Positions 1-12,189 of a DNA stretch of 64,000 bases are shown here, in pieces. Made by a program: the position numbers and the translations under genes. A model generated the notes under the pieces. It was not told the DNA's origin and ran no database searches. It saw only the letters and a list, made by a program, of their open reading frames with translations. The first letter of the stretch is position 1, and each line of letters opens with the position of its first letter. Source of the DNA: Symsagittifera roscoffensis (lineage: Eukaryota; Xenacoelomorpha; Acoela; Convolutidae); contig NC_087064.1 of NCBI RefSeq assembly GCF_963678635.1, positions 24,904,189 to 24,968,188 of the forward strand, read 5' to 3'.

Positions 1-900
1 TTATGCCTAAAAATCGATAGTAGACACTTTTCAATTGCCGATTTTTATTAGTTTTTAGTCCTGAGTCAACTGCATAAAGAACTCAAAATTGAAACCCATG
101 GAATTCAACTTTGCACTTAGGTTTTGTAAGTTCTCAGTCGAAAAATTTTAATTAAAGAAAGAATTGCTCGCAAAGCAGAAACTAAAAATGTCATTCCCTT
201 TGTTTTCTTTTCAGACAAAATGGTGCATTATTAATCAATAGTGGATTAGAAATGACGGTATTTTTTGGGTGGATTAAGATCGGACGGTGTGACGAGGAGG
301 ACTGATTAAGTTTTTTTTAGTCCCACAATTCATTTCCATTTTTCGGAAATATTTCACTACGCATTGTAGAACCGGCAGCGTGCAAGTTTTGTACGTTATG
401 ATCATGCATAATCAATAAAAGAGCCGACAGAACTGGAATATTTGATTTTTTTTTTGCTTATTAAGGTTTGTTGAATTTCAGTTAGTCATACATTTGTTAT
501 GCCTAAAAACCGATAGTAGACATTTTTCAATTACTGATTTTTCAAATTAGTTTTTAGTCCTAATTCAACTGCATATAGAACTCAGAATTAGAACCCGTGG
601 AATTCAACTTTGCAATCAGGCTTTGTAAATTGTCAGTCCAAAATTTGTAATTAAACAAGAAATTCTTAAAACGATTTTTAGTAGACAAGGTCCTTCGAAA
701 ATTTATTTGCTCGCAAGGTAGAAACTAATAATTTAATTCCTTTTTTTTCTTCTCAGACAAAGTTTTGTAGAAATGTTCCATAGTGTATTAGAAATGACAG
801 GATTTATTTTTTGGTGGATTAAGATCGGACGGTGTGACGAGGAGGACTGGGCAGGCTTTTTCAGTCCCACAAGTCATTTCCAACTTTTGGATAATAATTA
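1..900. repeat. Tandem duplication of a ~0.5 kb non-coding unit
   Basis: Two diverged copies lie head to tail, about 1-400 and 498-900. Both open with TTATGCCTAAAAA, both contain a GGAATTCAACTTTGCA block, and both end in a shared block. That block is identical over 37 nt (268-304 and 813-849), while the rest has many substitutions and indels. No ORF is conserved. The strong conservation of one short block inside a decaying repeat is the only sign of possible function. Confidence 0.8.
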
Positions 901-988
901 ACTACAAACACACTTTTAGGACTGAAAGCATTCAAGTTTCTTAAATTTTAGAGATACGTTGCGATTAATGAGGCGAAAGGAAAAAACG

Positions 989-1075
989 CAGTGCGACCTC
1001 GGTTTTATGAACACTCGATTTTATGAATGATCAATTATCGATTCATGAGCGGACGATTAAGTGTTCGTTCCGTAT
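989..1075. mobile_element. Possible pogo/Tigger-like DNA transposon end
   Basis: The stretch starts CAGTGCGACCTCGG and continues with two TTTTATGAAC/TTTTATGAATG steps. This resembles the terminal inverted repeats of pogo/Tigger elements, which begin CAG and have an ACCTCG core. I did not find a matching inverted end or a flanking TA duplication, so this may be a lone relic end or a chance likeness. Confidence 0.25.
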
Positions 1076-1264
1076 TTTTTAGGAGTCATTGACCGTCGTA
1101 GTGAAGACTCTTAAATAGGCCGTGATTCAAAATCAAATAGTTCAGTTCTCAGCTGTCGGTTCTCTACGATACAGTATAAACCCGGTTTGACCTCCAAAAA
1201 CCAAAAAAAGCTAATCATATAAATCCTTAAACTAAATCTATGAAAAAAAAAACAAGTCATACAA

Positions 1265-1360
1265 TACGTGTCATCAAATTTTCAAAAACTTTTTTACTTG
1301 TTTCGGCATAAGAGTCGTTGTATCGTTGTAAATAAAAAAACAATTTGTCACAAAAACGCT
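1265..1360. repeat. Dispersed AT-rich repeat, copy 1 (copy 2 at 6163-6260)
   Basis: Both copies share a run of TTTTCAAAAACTTTTTT followed by GGCATAA, GTTGT and a similar AAATAAAAAA tail. The overlapping minus-strand ORFs at both sites follow from this repeat and are not treated as genes. Confidence 0.5.
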
Positions 1361-1802
1361 AATCACGCTAGAAAAAAAAACAGTAACAACTATCAAAAAT
1401 TTAATGATTAATAAGTTAAGTAATTGTACTAACAGCTTGTAGAAAATATTGTTAGGTGCAACGTATAACACTTTGGTTCTGCTCTTTTTATACTTCAAAA
1501 TTTTTATCCGAAAACTCCAACACCAAATCCCCGACAATTATGCACTCAAGAAAGAAACAAACACGCCAACATAATCAAAAACAGAATATTTAGAAGAAAG
1601 TAGTGCTTCAGAACATATGGTCCAACGAACTGAGCCAGCAGTACCATTACAACAGCTGATACACGAAACGAACCTGGATTATACCTAAAAACTTGAATAA
1701 CTAAAGTGGACAATGAGTACAGAAGAATGTAATAGGTAATATCTTTGACCCTACATCAACAACACCATACCACCAACTTAAGCAACAATTTTTTTTTTCA
1801 GA

Positions 1803-1882
1803 TGCGCACAAGAAAATTGCGCATCTCTATAGATTCAATGCTGGTCGATATTTTAGATCGAGAGTTTCTTTTACTGATCCAA
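1803..1882. repeat. 80 bp direct repeat, copy 1 (copy 2 at 2820-2899)
   Basis: The copies match at 79 of 80 positions by eye; the one difference is TATTTT versus TATTAT. Each contains a short palindrome, TGCGCA-loop-TGCGCA, at its start. Both encode the same short peptide beginning MRTRKLRISID, but without a shared longer ORF this is best read as a recent duplication or a dispersed repeat. Confidence 0.8.
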
Positions 1883-2819
1883 TTTCCTACACTAACAAAA
1901 AACTGTTTACACGAATACCAGCTGATGACTAACCCAAAAAAAGTACTAATAAATGTTTGTCTTATGCTGAAAGTTTATCTAGGAGGATTAATCATGAAGC
2001 TCTGAAGCTGTCACTGAATCATCATATACAAACTATAGTTATATCCATTCAATTTTTTGAGTCTGCTATAACAAAAAATTCTGAAGAAGTCCATTTTGTT
2101 GAAGTCCAACATACCTTAATACAAATTCTTTACTTAGATTCGACAAACTAAATAATGGTAGGAATCTTGATCGAGATATTTGTTCAGTAATTCAACTCTC
2201 AGCTTATGTAAATAAATTACCTGCGCTAAGAGCATCAACAAGATTACCAAAAAAAAACAAATCTAATGATTGCATTCAACATATGATATTTATTTATCCT
2301 GAAAAAGTTGTTCAGTAAATTCATGTTGATTTTTAAAATAAGAAAATTAATTATATGTGTTTTTTTTTGCTTGAGGGAAACAAATCGACGGTAATAATTA
2401 CAAATTTGAAAAGAATTCAATTCTGTGTATAATTTTTTTGTCAGAAACGAGCATAGCAAACTATGAGCAAATCTAGACATTCCAAAAATACTATTTCGGA
2501 GAAAATAAAGGTTCTTTGACACGCTAAATCAACATTTTTTTCTAGTAATTTATTTCTTTCAGTTTACAGTAAAAGTTTTCTCGAGTAGAAGCCGCGATAT
2601 TAACCTCTTGCGCAATAGAAAATATTTTACTCTCAATTATCAGTGCTTACCCCCACAACCAAATTTATGAATTCAACATAAAGTCATCAAAGTCTAGGTA
2701 CAAAGAAACTATTCAAAACACTGAGTACAAAATTTCAGCCAAAATCAAAACTGATTGCAACTGAAGTCTGTTCTATGCGTAAAACAAAACGGCACTCTTT
2801 TGTTTTGAACATATCAATT

Positions 2820-2899
2820 TGCGCACAAGAAAATTGCGCATCTCTATAGATTCAATGCTGGTCGATATTATAGATCGAGAGTTTCTTTTACTGATCCAA
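2820..2899. repeat. 80 bp direct repeat, copy 2
   Basis: This is the second copy of the block at 1803-1882, in the same orientation, about 1 kb away. The flanks are unrelated on both sides. Confidence 0.8.
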
Positions 2900-2903
2900 C
2901 TCA

Positions 2904-4085
2904 CGGGTTTGGAATTTTTCCTAATTTTGTCGAATACGTGTCCAACCCATTTGCCGAAGGACATTGACAATTTCAACTCAAACGATTTCACCAGCTTCCC
3001 GTAACTTGTTTGTTCAGCTACCAAACTTACACTATGCTCTCATTAGAGTAGAAAAAGTTCTATGTTTTACATGTATGTAGCGCTAATTCAATTATAACGA
3101 CCCAAAGGACTGTCCAAAGAAACCATCCTAATTTCCTTGAATCAAGTCGTTTTCTCGCTTTTGACCCAAACACAAAGTTTTTCCTAAGTCTTCTTTTTTC
3201 TGATTACAAAAAAATGATGTTTGATAGGAACGACCAACCTGCTTCTGTAACTCACAAAAAGAAAATGTTTGAATTACAGCCACATTTAAAAGTTTATGTG
3301 ATAGTTATTGTTTGAGACATCAATACGAATACCTTTGAGGAACTCAGTTTTATTCATTTTTTGGATATTGGTAAAACATTTTCCTGTCCTACAAATTTTG
3401 AATGTGAAAAACTTATCCTTGAGTGAAACTAGGGAAAACAACCAAACTCGCAGTATGGCAAGTTACGGACATATCGTTGTTTGCCATCCAAAAGTCACGT
3501 TATTTACAAAATGCCTCCCACTAGAACTCAACTTTGCCCTATATGTCGAATCCGTTACCGTTTTTACAACCCTTGGAATTGATCCTTGAATCCTAATAAT
3601 TTATTCATATACAATAATTTTACACTTCTCAGAGACGGCAACGACGTGAAGTTTGTGAAAAAAAAACTCTTTAGTTTAATAAAAAAGTTTTCTTTCTCTT
3701 TTTTCTTTTCTATTATAACATTACACACAAAACTCTTCTTCAGATTACTGCTATCTTAAATACTACTAACCACCACCGGTTTTTTCTTGCCCCATTTGTT
3801 TTACCTATAACAAGAAACCTCACCGTAATCCTGTTAATTAAACCAGTTGAACTTATATCTAAGATCAGAGGTTAGTTATTGCCCAAACTTTAATTTTGTT
3901 TTTGCTACATTAAAATTTCATATCCAAGATTTCAAGATTAATTTGGAAAATATTTAGAACTATTTGTGTGGTTAAACTTTATCATGAACGTCAATTTTTT
4001 CTATGTTCTCCGTGGTTGGTTTTTGGAAGACTACGAGAATATATTTCACAAAGTTGTGTAGGACACAAGAAAACCATTTTTTTTC
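2904..4085. other. AT-rich intergenic stretch without a supported gene
   Basis: Only short ORFs of biased composition are present. I see no domain motif, no RNA gene and no repeat that I can name. A pyrimidine-rich tract ending in TTAG lies at the right edge, just before the candidate exon at 4087. Confidence 0.5.
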
Positions 4086-4086
4086 T

Positions 4087-4333
4087 ATTATAATTAGGAT
4101 TGAACTCAAACGCCTGTCACGAACCGATTCCAAATCGAAAATTCCATAGAATCCTCCCAATGGAAGGAAAATTCGAGCCAAAGAATACTGTACTCGAGAA
4201 AACGGCAAGCAAAAAGAGAAAACAGCGACAGCAGGGCAGCACCGAAACAAAAAAAGTTAGAAGAGAAGCATCAGAAGAATTCATAGCCAAAGAAGATGGA
4301 ATTTCTCAGGAAAAGAAAAATTTTTATCCCTAA
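4087..4333 (+). CDS. Candidate host exon, lysine/arginine-rich protein
   Basis: A T-rich tract ending in AATTAG is followed by an open frame of about 80 codons. It encodes a strongly basic segment with two nuclear-localisation-like clusters (KKRKQRQQ and KKVRRE). Its composition is more balanced than the surrounding AT-rich DNA. No family is recognised. It runs into a TAA at 4331-4333 with no good splice donor before it. It could be the end of a gene, a decayed gene, or a chance ORF. The coiled-coil segment at 4678-4830 may belong to the same locus. Confidence 0.3.
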
Positions 4334-4462
4334 AACAACGGTTCAAAGTTCAACAAAAATGAGAGGCGTGCTTTAATAGGGACAATCTGCAGTTTGTAAT
4401 TAGCCTTAGTTTTTCAAAAAAAAACCGGTTACAATAAATGGAAGCCATAGGAAAACATAATC

Positions 4463-4679
4463 AATTTCAACAGAAAAAGAGAGAGCTCTACTAACCAGAT
4501 CCATCGTTCATAAGAATCAATATTCATTCGAAGGAGAATGGAATAATTGGCGAATAGAGAACCTCACTAATATGTCCTATAATCTGAAGAATGAAGATAC
4601 AAGGAAAAAAGTTTTTTTTAAAAGAAAGAACAACTGCCTTTTTACCATACAGCCTCCAAAAATAAACAATAGACAGTGA
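4463..4679 (+). CDS. Candidate exon or decayed coding segment
   Basis: After TTTCAACAG there is an open frame that reads EKERALLTRSIVHKNQYSFE and then a tryptophan-containing stretch (GEWNNWRIENLT). It ends at a TGA at 4677-4679. The amino-acid mix is protein-like, unlike neighbouring ORFs. Its end overlaps the start of the coiled-coil segment in another frame, so either splicing or a frameshift would be needed to join them. No family is recognised. Confidence 0.25.
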
Positions 4680-4830
4680 CATCAATGAGCTTGAGGAGAA
4701 ACTAAAGAAAATTAAGATGAAAAGCAAAAAGAAGAAGAGTCTTATGGCTGATCTCAAAAGAAAATTGCAAGCAGCAGAAAAAAATGTTGAGATCCTGAAA
4801 GAGTACAACAATGAGCTAGAAAAAAACTAG
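4678..4830 (+). CDS. Candidate C-terminal coiled-coil exon
   Basis: The frame from GAC at 4678 to TAG at 4828-4830 encodes 50 residues with regular hydrophobic spacing in a lysine/glutamate background: INELEEKLKKIKMK, then LMADLKRKLQAAEKNVEIL. This is typical of a coiled coil. It is preceded by ACAATAGACAG, a possible splice acceptor. It is too short to stand alone as a gene and probably ends a larger protein that I cannot reconstruct. Confidence 0.35.
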   Translation, partial: DINELEEKLKKIKMKSKKKKSLMADLKRKLQAAEKNVEILKEYNNELEKN

Positions 4831-6789
4831 CCGGCTACCAAACCAATAAAAAATTTCAAACTCATTTTTTGTACTGTTAAAATTCATTTGTGTTAATGGC
4901 AGTTAGTATTGTTTAAGGTTAAAATAATTATTTTTGAAGGTGTGCGTTGAACCGCTAAAAAATATTTGCTCAAAAAATAGGGGTGAGTAGTAGTATCTGA
5001 AAAACTACGCGGATAAAAAGCTTTTGTCTAATTGCTTACTTAATTAGGACTCAATTGTTAAAACCAAAACTGTACCCCTCAAAGTTATAGCCCCTATTCA
5101 CTAAATCAGATTTTGGCTGATTTACTTTTATTATATCTAAAAATTGTTGTTTTGAAAAATGACTACTTGTGAAATAGCAGTCGGAATATTCTCATTTTTT
5201 TCATACTCAGTTTTTTAAAAGTCCGGCACAAAAAGTTCAGTCATTTTCAAGTTGAAAGCTAACAATATTGCTGGCGCAATTTAGAAACATTCAGATTTAC
5301 TGGTTTATTTGTTCTAACTTCAGAATTGGAACAATAAAGCGACAAGCACAGGTCTTTTACAAAAACTAAAAACGATTGAAAATTAAATCATGTACATATT
5401 GAACATTTCTTCTGATTAAAAGAAACAAAAAAGACTTCGTTTGTAAGCTAAGAAAATATGCAGGTGCTGCTTTAAAAAATTATTGATGAAAGAAAGATGG
5501 AGGAAAGCAATAAAGCAAACTTACGATAAAAGTCAGAGTACCCGGCCTGATATTCAGTTGGCTTCAGATACTCAAAAATAGAAACTAAAATCTTTAACTA
5601 AAACGTATGAATTTTTCTGAGTTTTTTTAAATTCTTTCTACACGTTTTTCTTTTCATTAGTTTCCAGTTAAAGAAATTTAAATAAAATAAATTAACTCAA
5701 AAAGAAAACATCTTGCCGACACCAGGAAGACCGAGAGTTGAAGAAAATAGAGGCAAGTCATTTCAACTCAACTGGAGTTCGTGGAACGATCCTAGACGGA
5801 AGTGAATCAGAAGTTACCGGCGGAAATCAGGACAAAATCGGGCAGTCAAGTTAGAAAGACAAAATTTTGAAAAACTAAGATATGTAAATTTCCCGCCTCA
5901 TTAAGATTTTGTTAACTCTCGTTAAGCTGTTCAAATCTTCTATAATTAAAAGCATATTTAACAATTTATTTTTTTTCCATTTACCGTGAAGTTTTTTTAT
6001 GTTTGGTTAACCTTAAAGTATTTAACCAGAATTCGGTTCGATAACAACCTAAGAAAAGAAACAGTGAGACTTACAGCAATGGGACAAATTACTAAAGAGA
6101 CAAGTGAAGCTATATGCAAGCACTTGTCCCTCTCATTTGAAAACATTCTCTTGAAATGGTGTCATGAACTTTTTCAAAAACTTTTTTCTTTTTTGGCATA
6201 AAAGTTGTTGTATTCGTTCTAAATAAAAAAGAAAAAGTTTTGTCGAAAAAACGTTTGTCATACACTTTCCATATATGGAAATTGTATATTTAGTATTTTT
6301 TTGATGACGACAGTAATTTTGAAATTGTCTCAATTAGTTTCTTGTTTTTAAACCGTAAATCGAAGTTTGCATTCAAACAAACATTTTCGAAAAAAAAGGT
6401 TACGTGGAAAATTTAACTTTTGTGTGTGCATAACGTAGTCACCGATACACAAAAATTAGGATTTTTCCGTAACTCTTTTTTCTTTTGTATAGCATGTTTA
6501 GATATGCCTTGATGAATGTCTAATAATTCAAAAAACAAAACTTTACAAAAATCATCTTCAAAACTTTTTGCCAAAATTTAAAAGTTTGATGCTTTGCTTT
6601 CAGTATATAGTTTGTGTAAGAAAACTCTTATACAATTCAGGCTGCTTTGAATACATTGTAAATGCAAGACGATGAAACCTTTTGTGACTCTAGTTTTGAG
6701 TAAACCATGGTTTTTTGTCACATGTGTTCGGTCGTGAGCACATCCAAAAAAATTGAAGTAGAAAATCAGTTTTCATGGTTTATGGGAAA
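4831..6789. other. AT-rich intergenic stretch
   Basis: There are only short, low-complexity ORFs. The one clear element is copy 2 of a dispersed repeat at 6163-6260. I see no gene or RNA signal in the rest. Confidence 0.5.
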
Positions 6790-6923
6790 ATGCTAGTCAT
6801 ACAATTTCTGTATATGAAAAACCACTAATCATAGACCTTTCATGCAGTTTTTTGTACTTATGGAATTGCATGAAAAGTGTATGATTAGCTTTCTTCCATA
6901 TATGAAAACGGTATGATTAGCAT
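6790..6923. mobile_element. Foldback (palindromic) MITE-like element
   Basis: The left arm from ATGCTAGTCATAC (6790) and the right arm ending GTATGATTAGCAT (6923) are imperfect inverted repeats of about 57 nt each around a ~20 nt centre. The innermost 22 nt pair with only two mismatches (CTAATCATAGACC... against the TGATTAG arm). There is no coding capacity. A related half-site (GTCATACACTTTCCATATATGG) lies near 6256. Confidence 0.6.
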
Positions 6924-6963
6924 ATGTGGTCAACCCGGGAAGCTCTAATTTATATCGTAGCAA

Positions 6964-7191
6964 TCAGCGCATGGTTGTTAGACTTTCTTGAGGCAATTTT
7001 TTGTCAAACAATGGCTGATGTCTTTGTAGTAATGCTGTATTAGAGTTAAAGGAAAAGTTTTTGACTAGCTTGCTACCGATTGACGCAGAGTATTCTGTAA
7101 ACCGTTTGCCATTCTTAGTCTGTATCTCTTTTTCACTTCTTTGAGCTTGAAAATGATTAGAGGTAAAGAGTGTTTTGAGATGATGATTCAT
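6964..7191 (-). CDS. Hypothetical 75-residue ORF
   Basis: An ATG-started frame encodes MNHHLKTLFTSNHFQAQRSE and continues with a polar, balanced composition to a TGA. In this AT-rich setting a 75-codon frame with few low-complexity runs is slightly better than chance. No motif, signal peptide or membrane segment is seen. It may be a chance ORF or an exon. Confidence 0.2.
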   Translation of the reverse strand: MNHHLKTLFTSNHFQAQRSEKEIQTKNGKRFTEYSASIGSKLVKNFSFNSNTALLQRHQPLFDKKLPQESLTTMR

Positions 7192-8074
7192 TCAATTGTT
7201 TTTTAAAAAAACTCTTGATTTTTTCTTCGTACTGTTTATACTTCAATTATTGTTTTTTTTGCAGATACGGACGCTTGTATCGGATATGAATAATCAGCAA
7301 ATCAATCATACAAAAGATACATTCAGCGAAAAAATTTTTCTTGTTCGTGTTGTCCTGTTATCTAACACAATAGTTTTTCTATGCTAACTCTTTGAAATCA
7401 GAACTTTTGTTCTAAAGTTTTTATAGTCTTTTCGTACAGCCGACACTTTAAAATACTCCTTTTCTATCAACATAGCTAATCCGACACCGCTCTTTGGGCG
7501 CTTGTACCTTTGAGAGGCAGGTAACCATCAAAAATGAAAAAGTTTAAAATTTTGTCAGATTTCAGTCAGACTAATAAATGGTTGTTTTTCATGTGTGCAT
7601 GGAATACTAGTTCATTTCTAGAAACTCGAAGGAAAGGATCTTATATTTGTGCAAAACATTTTAATGTCTGTAATGGGTTATAATTTTTCTGTATTTGCTT
7701 TACTTTGGCATTCAATTAGCTTAACTTTTGCTTTAGTTTAGCGTTAATTTTCAGAAGCAATGTGTGCAATTTAAGAGAAAAGAATTTTTCAACAAAAAAT
7801 GAAGCAAAATGCGCAGTTTTTTTTTTAAATTAGCGGTTCTTTTTAGTCGCAAAAGACTTGAATTGCGTGCAAGTTTTAAAAATAAGGTTCAGAAAAGGCC
7901 TCAATGTTTTACAAAATGACTAGAAATTTACGAGTTGATAAAAAGACGGTTGATAAAGTGGGTGGCTCTAAGTGTTACGTCTTTTCTAAGCGTTTTTTGA
8001 GTCAATTCTTATTACATTCAAGGCAAAATTGGCCTGAACTTGTTAAACTACTTGAAATTATAAATAGTTCTTAC

Positions 8075-8237
8075 CATCATCTTGCTTCTCTTCTTCTGGC
8101 TTTTCATGTTTTTCGTTGTTTTCTTGAGCTTTTTGCTTATCGTCTTTTTCCTTCTTGGGCGCCTGGTGTGGAAAAAACTGTAAATTACCGAAAAAAAATT
8201 GACAGTTTCGTCAAAGCAAAAAAAATATACATACCAT
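8075..8237 (-). CDS. Candidate start of a spliced host gene, charged N-terminus
   Basis: On the minus strand an ATG at 8237-8235 is directly followed by GTATGT, a good splice donor. A 72 nt AT-rich intron (8234-8163) ends in TTCCACACCAG. The next exon (8162-8075) continues in frame as M|APKKEKDDKQKAQENN, then EKHEKPEEEKQDD, and ends at a second donor, GTAAGA. The intact ATG, two consensus donors, one acceptor and an open frame through the junction fit a real first coding exon pair. The product would start with a highly charged Lys/Glu tail. Later exons could not be identified, so the gene may be truncated or have a long intron. Confidence 0.4.
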
Positions 8238-8266
8238 TTTAAATTGAGAGATCTATGCACTGTCAA

Positions 8267-11200
8267 AGTATATTAATTTTATCTACATGTACTCGTCAAT
8301 CAAAGAGAACTGCTCAGGCAATGTTCAGAGTTCAGTTAATGCCACGGATCTCAAAAAATAATATCAACTTATTTAGAAGACAGAATTCTGGTAGAGAAAC
8401 GTGCTTTTTATATGGCCATTGAAAGTAACAAGCTTGTTTGACAAATGGTCGACTGAATACACGCTGCTTTTAAATGAAAGAAAAAATTCTGAAGCTGAAA
8501 ATTCTGGATGATAGTACCTCCACGAAAAGTTGCGGGTTAACCGGTCAATACTCGTGCGAAACATTCCATATCAAGCCCTACACCCTCTAAGGCATGTCCG
8601 TTTGGTTGCTGTGCAATGCTGAATCAAATTATTTCAAATTAATTTTCGTTCCGATTTTCGAAGTGAGGAATATATATGCCGGGGGTGTTTTTTTATTCAG
8701 ACCAATTTTACAAATCGATTCAGAAATCTAGTTTCGGGTATCGATTCGGAAATCTTTGGATTGCCAAGCGAGTAAGCTTGCACTAGGCTAATCAAATTGG
8801 TTTGAGCGTTTCTCAAATTTGATTGAGTTAAGGTAAAAACAGATGAAGACATAACTTGCTTAAAAGTTAAGAAGAATTAATAAAATGTAATCTGTTCAGC
8901 AAAACTCGGACCCAAAAATTAACGCCAAAAACGGACAAGTTACGTCTTTCTTAGTTATTCAAAAATTACGCTCAAACTACCAAGTCAATTACTGGTAAAA
9001 CTAAATCAAAGTGAGCCCCCTGCCTAGCCCAACAAAGTTCATCAAGGGACTAATCTCCAAAAAATTGAAGAGAATTTTTAAAAATTACTTTTAAATAAAA
9101 AAATTGTTGTTTTAATTAGTAAAATTCACATTTTTTGTCTACACAACAAAAATAAAACGTTTACATTGATTTGGAAATTATAAACTCCGTAAACGTTGTT
9201 GCGCTATGTAGGGGTCTAATTTTGATACAATTTTGTCAGCAGTTAGTAAACTTTTGATTAATTAAAAAACCCAAAAAGATCCTTTTTTTGAGTAAAATTT
9301 TGAGCCGGAATTTTGCCTAATGGCCAATAATTCTGCTAAAATTCTCTGCAATTATTGTCTTTATTGTATTTTACCTAAATTCATTCCAAAATGAGAAAGC
9401 ACGTTTCCAATTTCTCATTTTGAGTGTTGTGTCCGGGTAATTTAAATAGCACTGTATTTCCCAATTGAATTGAAGCATCCTAAATTGTCTATTCAATGCT
9501 TTGCCCTATGCAAAACATATGATTTTTTTAGTGAGACTAGCGTGTGAGGGACTGTTTTAAAAAAATTTTAAAAAAAAAACTGTTTTGTATTTGACTTGAC
9601 ATAAATAAACTCATTTTGGGCCAATTATTTTGTCACTTGCTTGCACATCCAAAAAAAATTTAACAGCAAATTTTATTTTTCTGTTGAATGTATGATTAAT
9701 TGGTGGTCGTTTTTGCTCATATGCGATTTTTTTTTAAGCAGGTGCGTGTAATTTTGGTAGAAATGAAACTTTCATGTTGATACTTAATGTGTACTCTGAT
9801 GTCATTTTTTCCAAGTATGATATAAAGGGTCTTCTGCACTATCGGGAATTTCATTGAAAAAACGAGAAAACTAAACTTCACACAATTTTCATATTTCTTT
9901 TTTCAAATTTCTTTGTTCTTTCCAGTTCAGGAGTGTATCAACAGAAAACTTTCATCTCTTTTGTCCGAGCAATTGATGAAAAATAATTCAGAAACTTTTT
10001 CAGGAAAAAAAAAGTTCATGAGCAAAGCATTTTGCAGTTGTCAAGAGTTCGTAGCAAGCGATGTTTCAAAAAAATTTAAAATCAGAACTCGTAATAGACG
10101 AGAAATTGTATTGTTCAATTGAAGTTTTCAGGGATTGAAACAATCAGTTTCATTTGAAACACTCTTTTTCGACTGAATTGCGTCAAAAAGCCATAATTTG
10201 TCGAATTTTCAATTCTCTCAAATTTTTCATTGGGCAATACTTGGAATCTAAGTAAACTGGTTGTCTATACTTAAAGTGTTTCTGAAGCAAATAAGTTATA
10301 CTGATTATTTGAAAATTTGCGTTTTTTTAAAAACATTTCTGAATTTTTTGAAACACTTATTGTTTTATTCACCATAACATTTACCACAAAAAGGTGGACG
10401 AAGTAGGCGGAAAACCAATAATTGTTTTGCAACTTGCTTGGCCTCAAATCGAACAAAAAATACAAACGATAAGGATTATAGTTTCATTTTGAGCTTGTCT
10501 TCTAAATGGGTGCCTTCTTTTTGCTTTGGTTGTTTTACTAATTATCATAATTGCGTATTAAGTTCACTATCTGAATCAGGCCCGTCTCTTTGACAATCAC
10601 AAACAAATAAATTTTCTACAAAATTACTCCAAGAGTTAATATAATCAAGGACTTTAAACTGCTTTTTTAAATATCATTATAAAAATTACAAATTTCGTTG
10701 TAACATAGTAACAAGCCACATGAAATGATAATTTTTAAGACGCTGCTGCAAATTGTCTGCAATATTTTTAGATGGAAACTAGTCAGCAAGATGAATCATC
10801 AATGCCAAGAATCTTTCTAGCAGTAAGCCTACCGTCTTCTCATAAATTATACGGTCTTCTCAAAGTTTTCTGTTTTTAGGCACCAAAAAAGCTGGCTAAA
10901 ATCGAAGCTCACGTTTCTTAGCAATAAAACGCACGAGTTTTGTCAACCCTAATGAGGCCAAAGTAAGTATTTTGTGAACTGTAAACAGATTCTGCCACAG
11001 GTTGAAAACCAATTTGTAGCAGAACTCGCAACGTTTGCTCATTTTCTTTGATCGTTGCCATTTTGGTTTCCACAAACCAATAGCTAAAACACCGTATCGC
11101 TCAAATTTGCCCCAAAAACAGGCAAAGTTGCGGTTTCAGCGACAAATTTTGCATTGCCCGCAACAAGTTTGAAGATTGATAGCGGAAGAAATCTGTTGTG

Positions 11201-11489
11201 GTCCTATTAAACAATAAAGGCTTTTATCACTCGAACAAGTTACGTGTAGCGGCCAGGCCGGACTCTAGTGGTGTTACCGGACAGGAGCCATCAGTAGCAG
11301 ACGCCAGCACGACGATGAGGCCAGAAGACAAGAGGAAATAGCATTGTTTTGACCTTAAAGTCGGTCTGTAAGCAATTGGTTTGATTATAAAGGAAAAAAG
11401 TTTTAAAACATATTATGTAAATGGTAGTATTAATAGTATTTTAACCCTGCTAGTCCGTTCAATATCTAAATTAGCCCGAAAGCTTTTAA
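8267..11489. other. AT-rich intergenic stretch
   Basis: No supported gene. The ORF at 9913-10122 follows a TTCTTTCCAG tract and could be an exon, but nothing else supports it. No tRNA-like or repeat-array structure was noticed. Near 11240-11340 the composition becomes more GC-rich (GTGTAGCGGCCAGGCCGG), marking the approach to the LTR-element relic that follows. Confidence 0.45.
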
Positions 11490-12110
11490 ATCAGTGAGAG
11501 TTCACTCCAGTGCAGTCACTGTCGTGTCGCTCTTATCTGACGTCTCACATTCTGTACTCAAAACGATACAAAAACGTGTAGTGAATGTAACCGTTGATTT
11601 TTGTTGTCCTTGTGATCCTTCCTGCTCCTTCTTCAACTGCTGGATAGGACCTTTTTCTTCAATCACTCCACCCTTCCGGATTAACTGAAATTTACGATTA
11701 ACGTGCCGAAACACTCAAATAACCCAACAGTACAGGTTAAGAAGAGACTACCTTTAATCGTTAAAATTGGGTTTACCCAACTCATTGACTGAATCTATCA
11801 AAAACAACAAAACTGAAAGTCGGATCGCATCTCGTCTGGGAAGGCACTTTCTATTGATTTCCAAGTTTTTTTCTACTATTTTTTTTCACTTTTTTTTCTT
11901 TTTTTTCTTTTTTTTTAAACTAGTATACTCTTTCTCTCTTTTTGTTTTTATATATAGCTTCAAAAGTTTTCGATCGTTTACTAAACTAGGTACGCCTATC
12001 ACTCAAACCTTCACTGAACGGGAATTTTCTGTTTTAACTAAGAAAAAGCTTTCGCATTTTGGTATACCCTTCAAGAACCCGGATAAGGGTTTTAATTGAG
12101 CGTTAGAACA
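11490..12110 (-). mobile_element. Relic of the 5' leader of the large LTR element family
   Basis: This block is collinear with the leader at about 52340-52900 of the 24.5 kb element. Shared blocks include CCAGTGCAG(TCA)CTGTCG, the GTCGGATC(A/G)CATCT motif after a CTATCAA run, and the following T-rich tract. It also contains CCCTTCCGGATTAACTG, the TCCGGA motif typical of that leader. No coding part of the element follows it here, so it is an isolated fragment. Strand is assigned by collinearity with the large element. Confidence 0.5.
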
Positions 12111-12189
12111 CTCGCTGATTATGATGCTACATAAAACAACCAGTAGAGCCATGAAAACATATGTGCAACATTCGCCCAAAGAACATCAA

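Noticed and set aside
7196-7387. Possible exon after TTTTTTTTGCAG
   Set aside because: The acceptor is good, but the following frame is short, low in complexity and has no partner exon.
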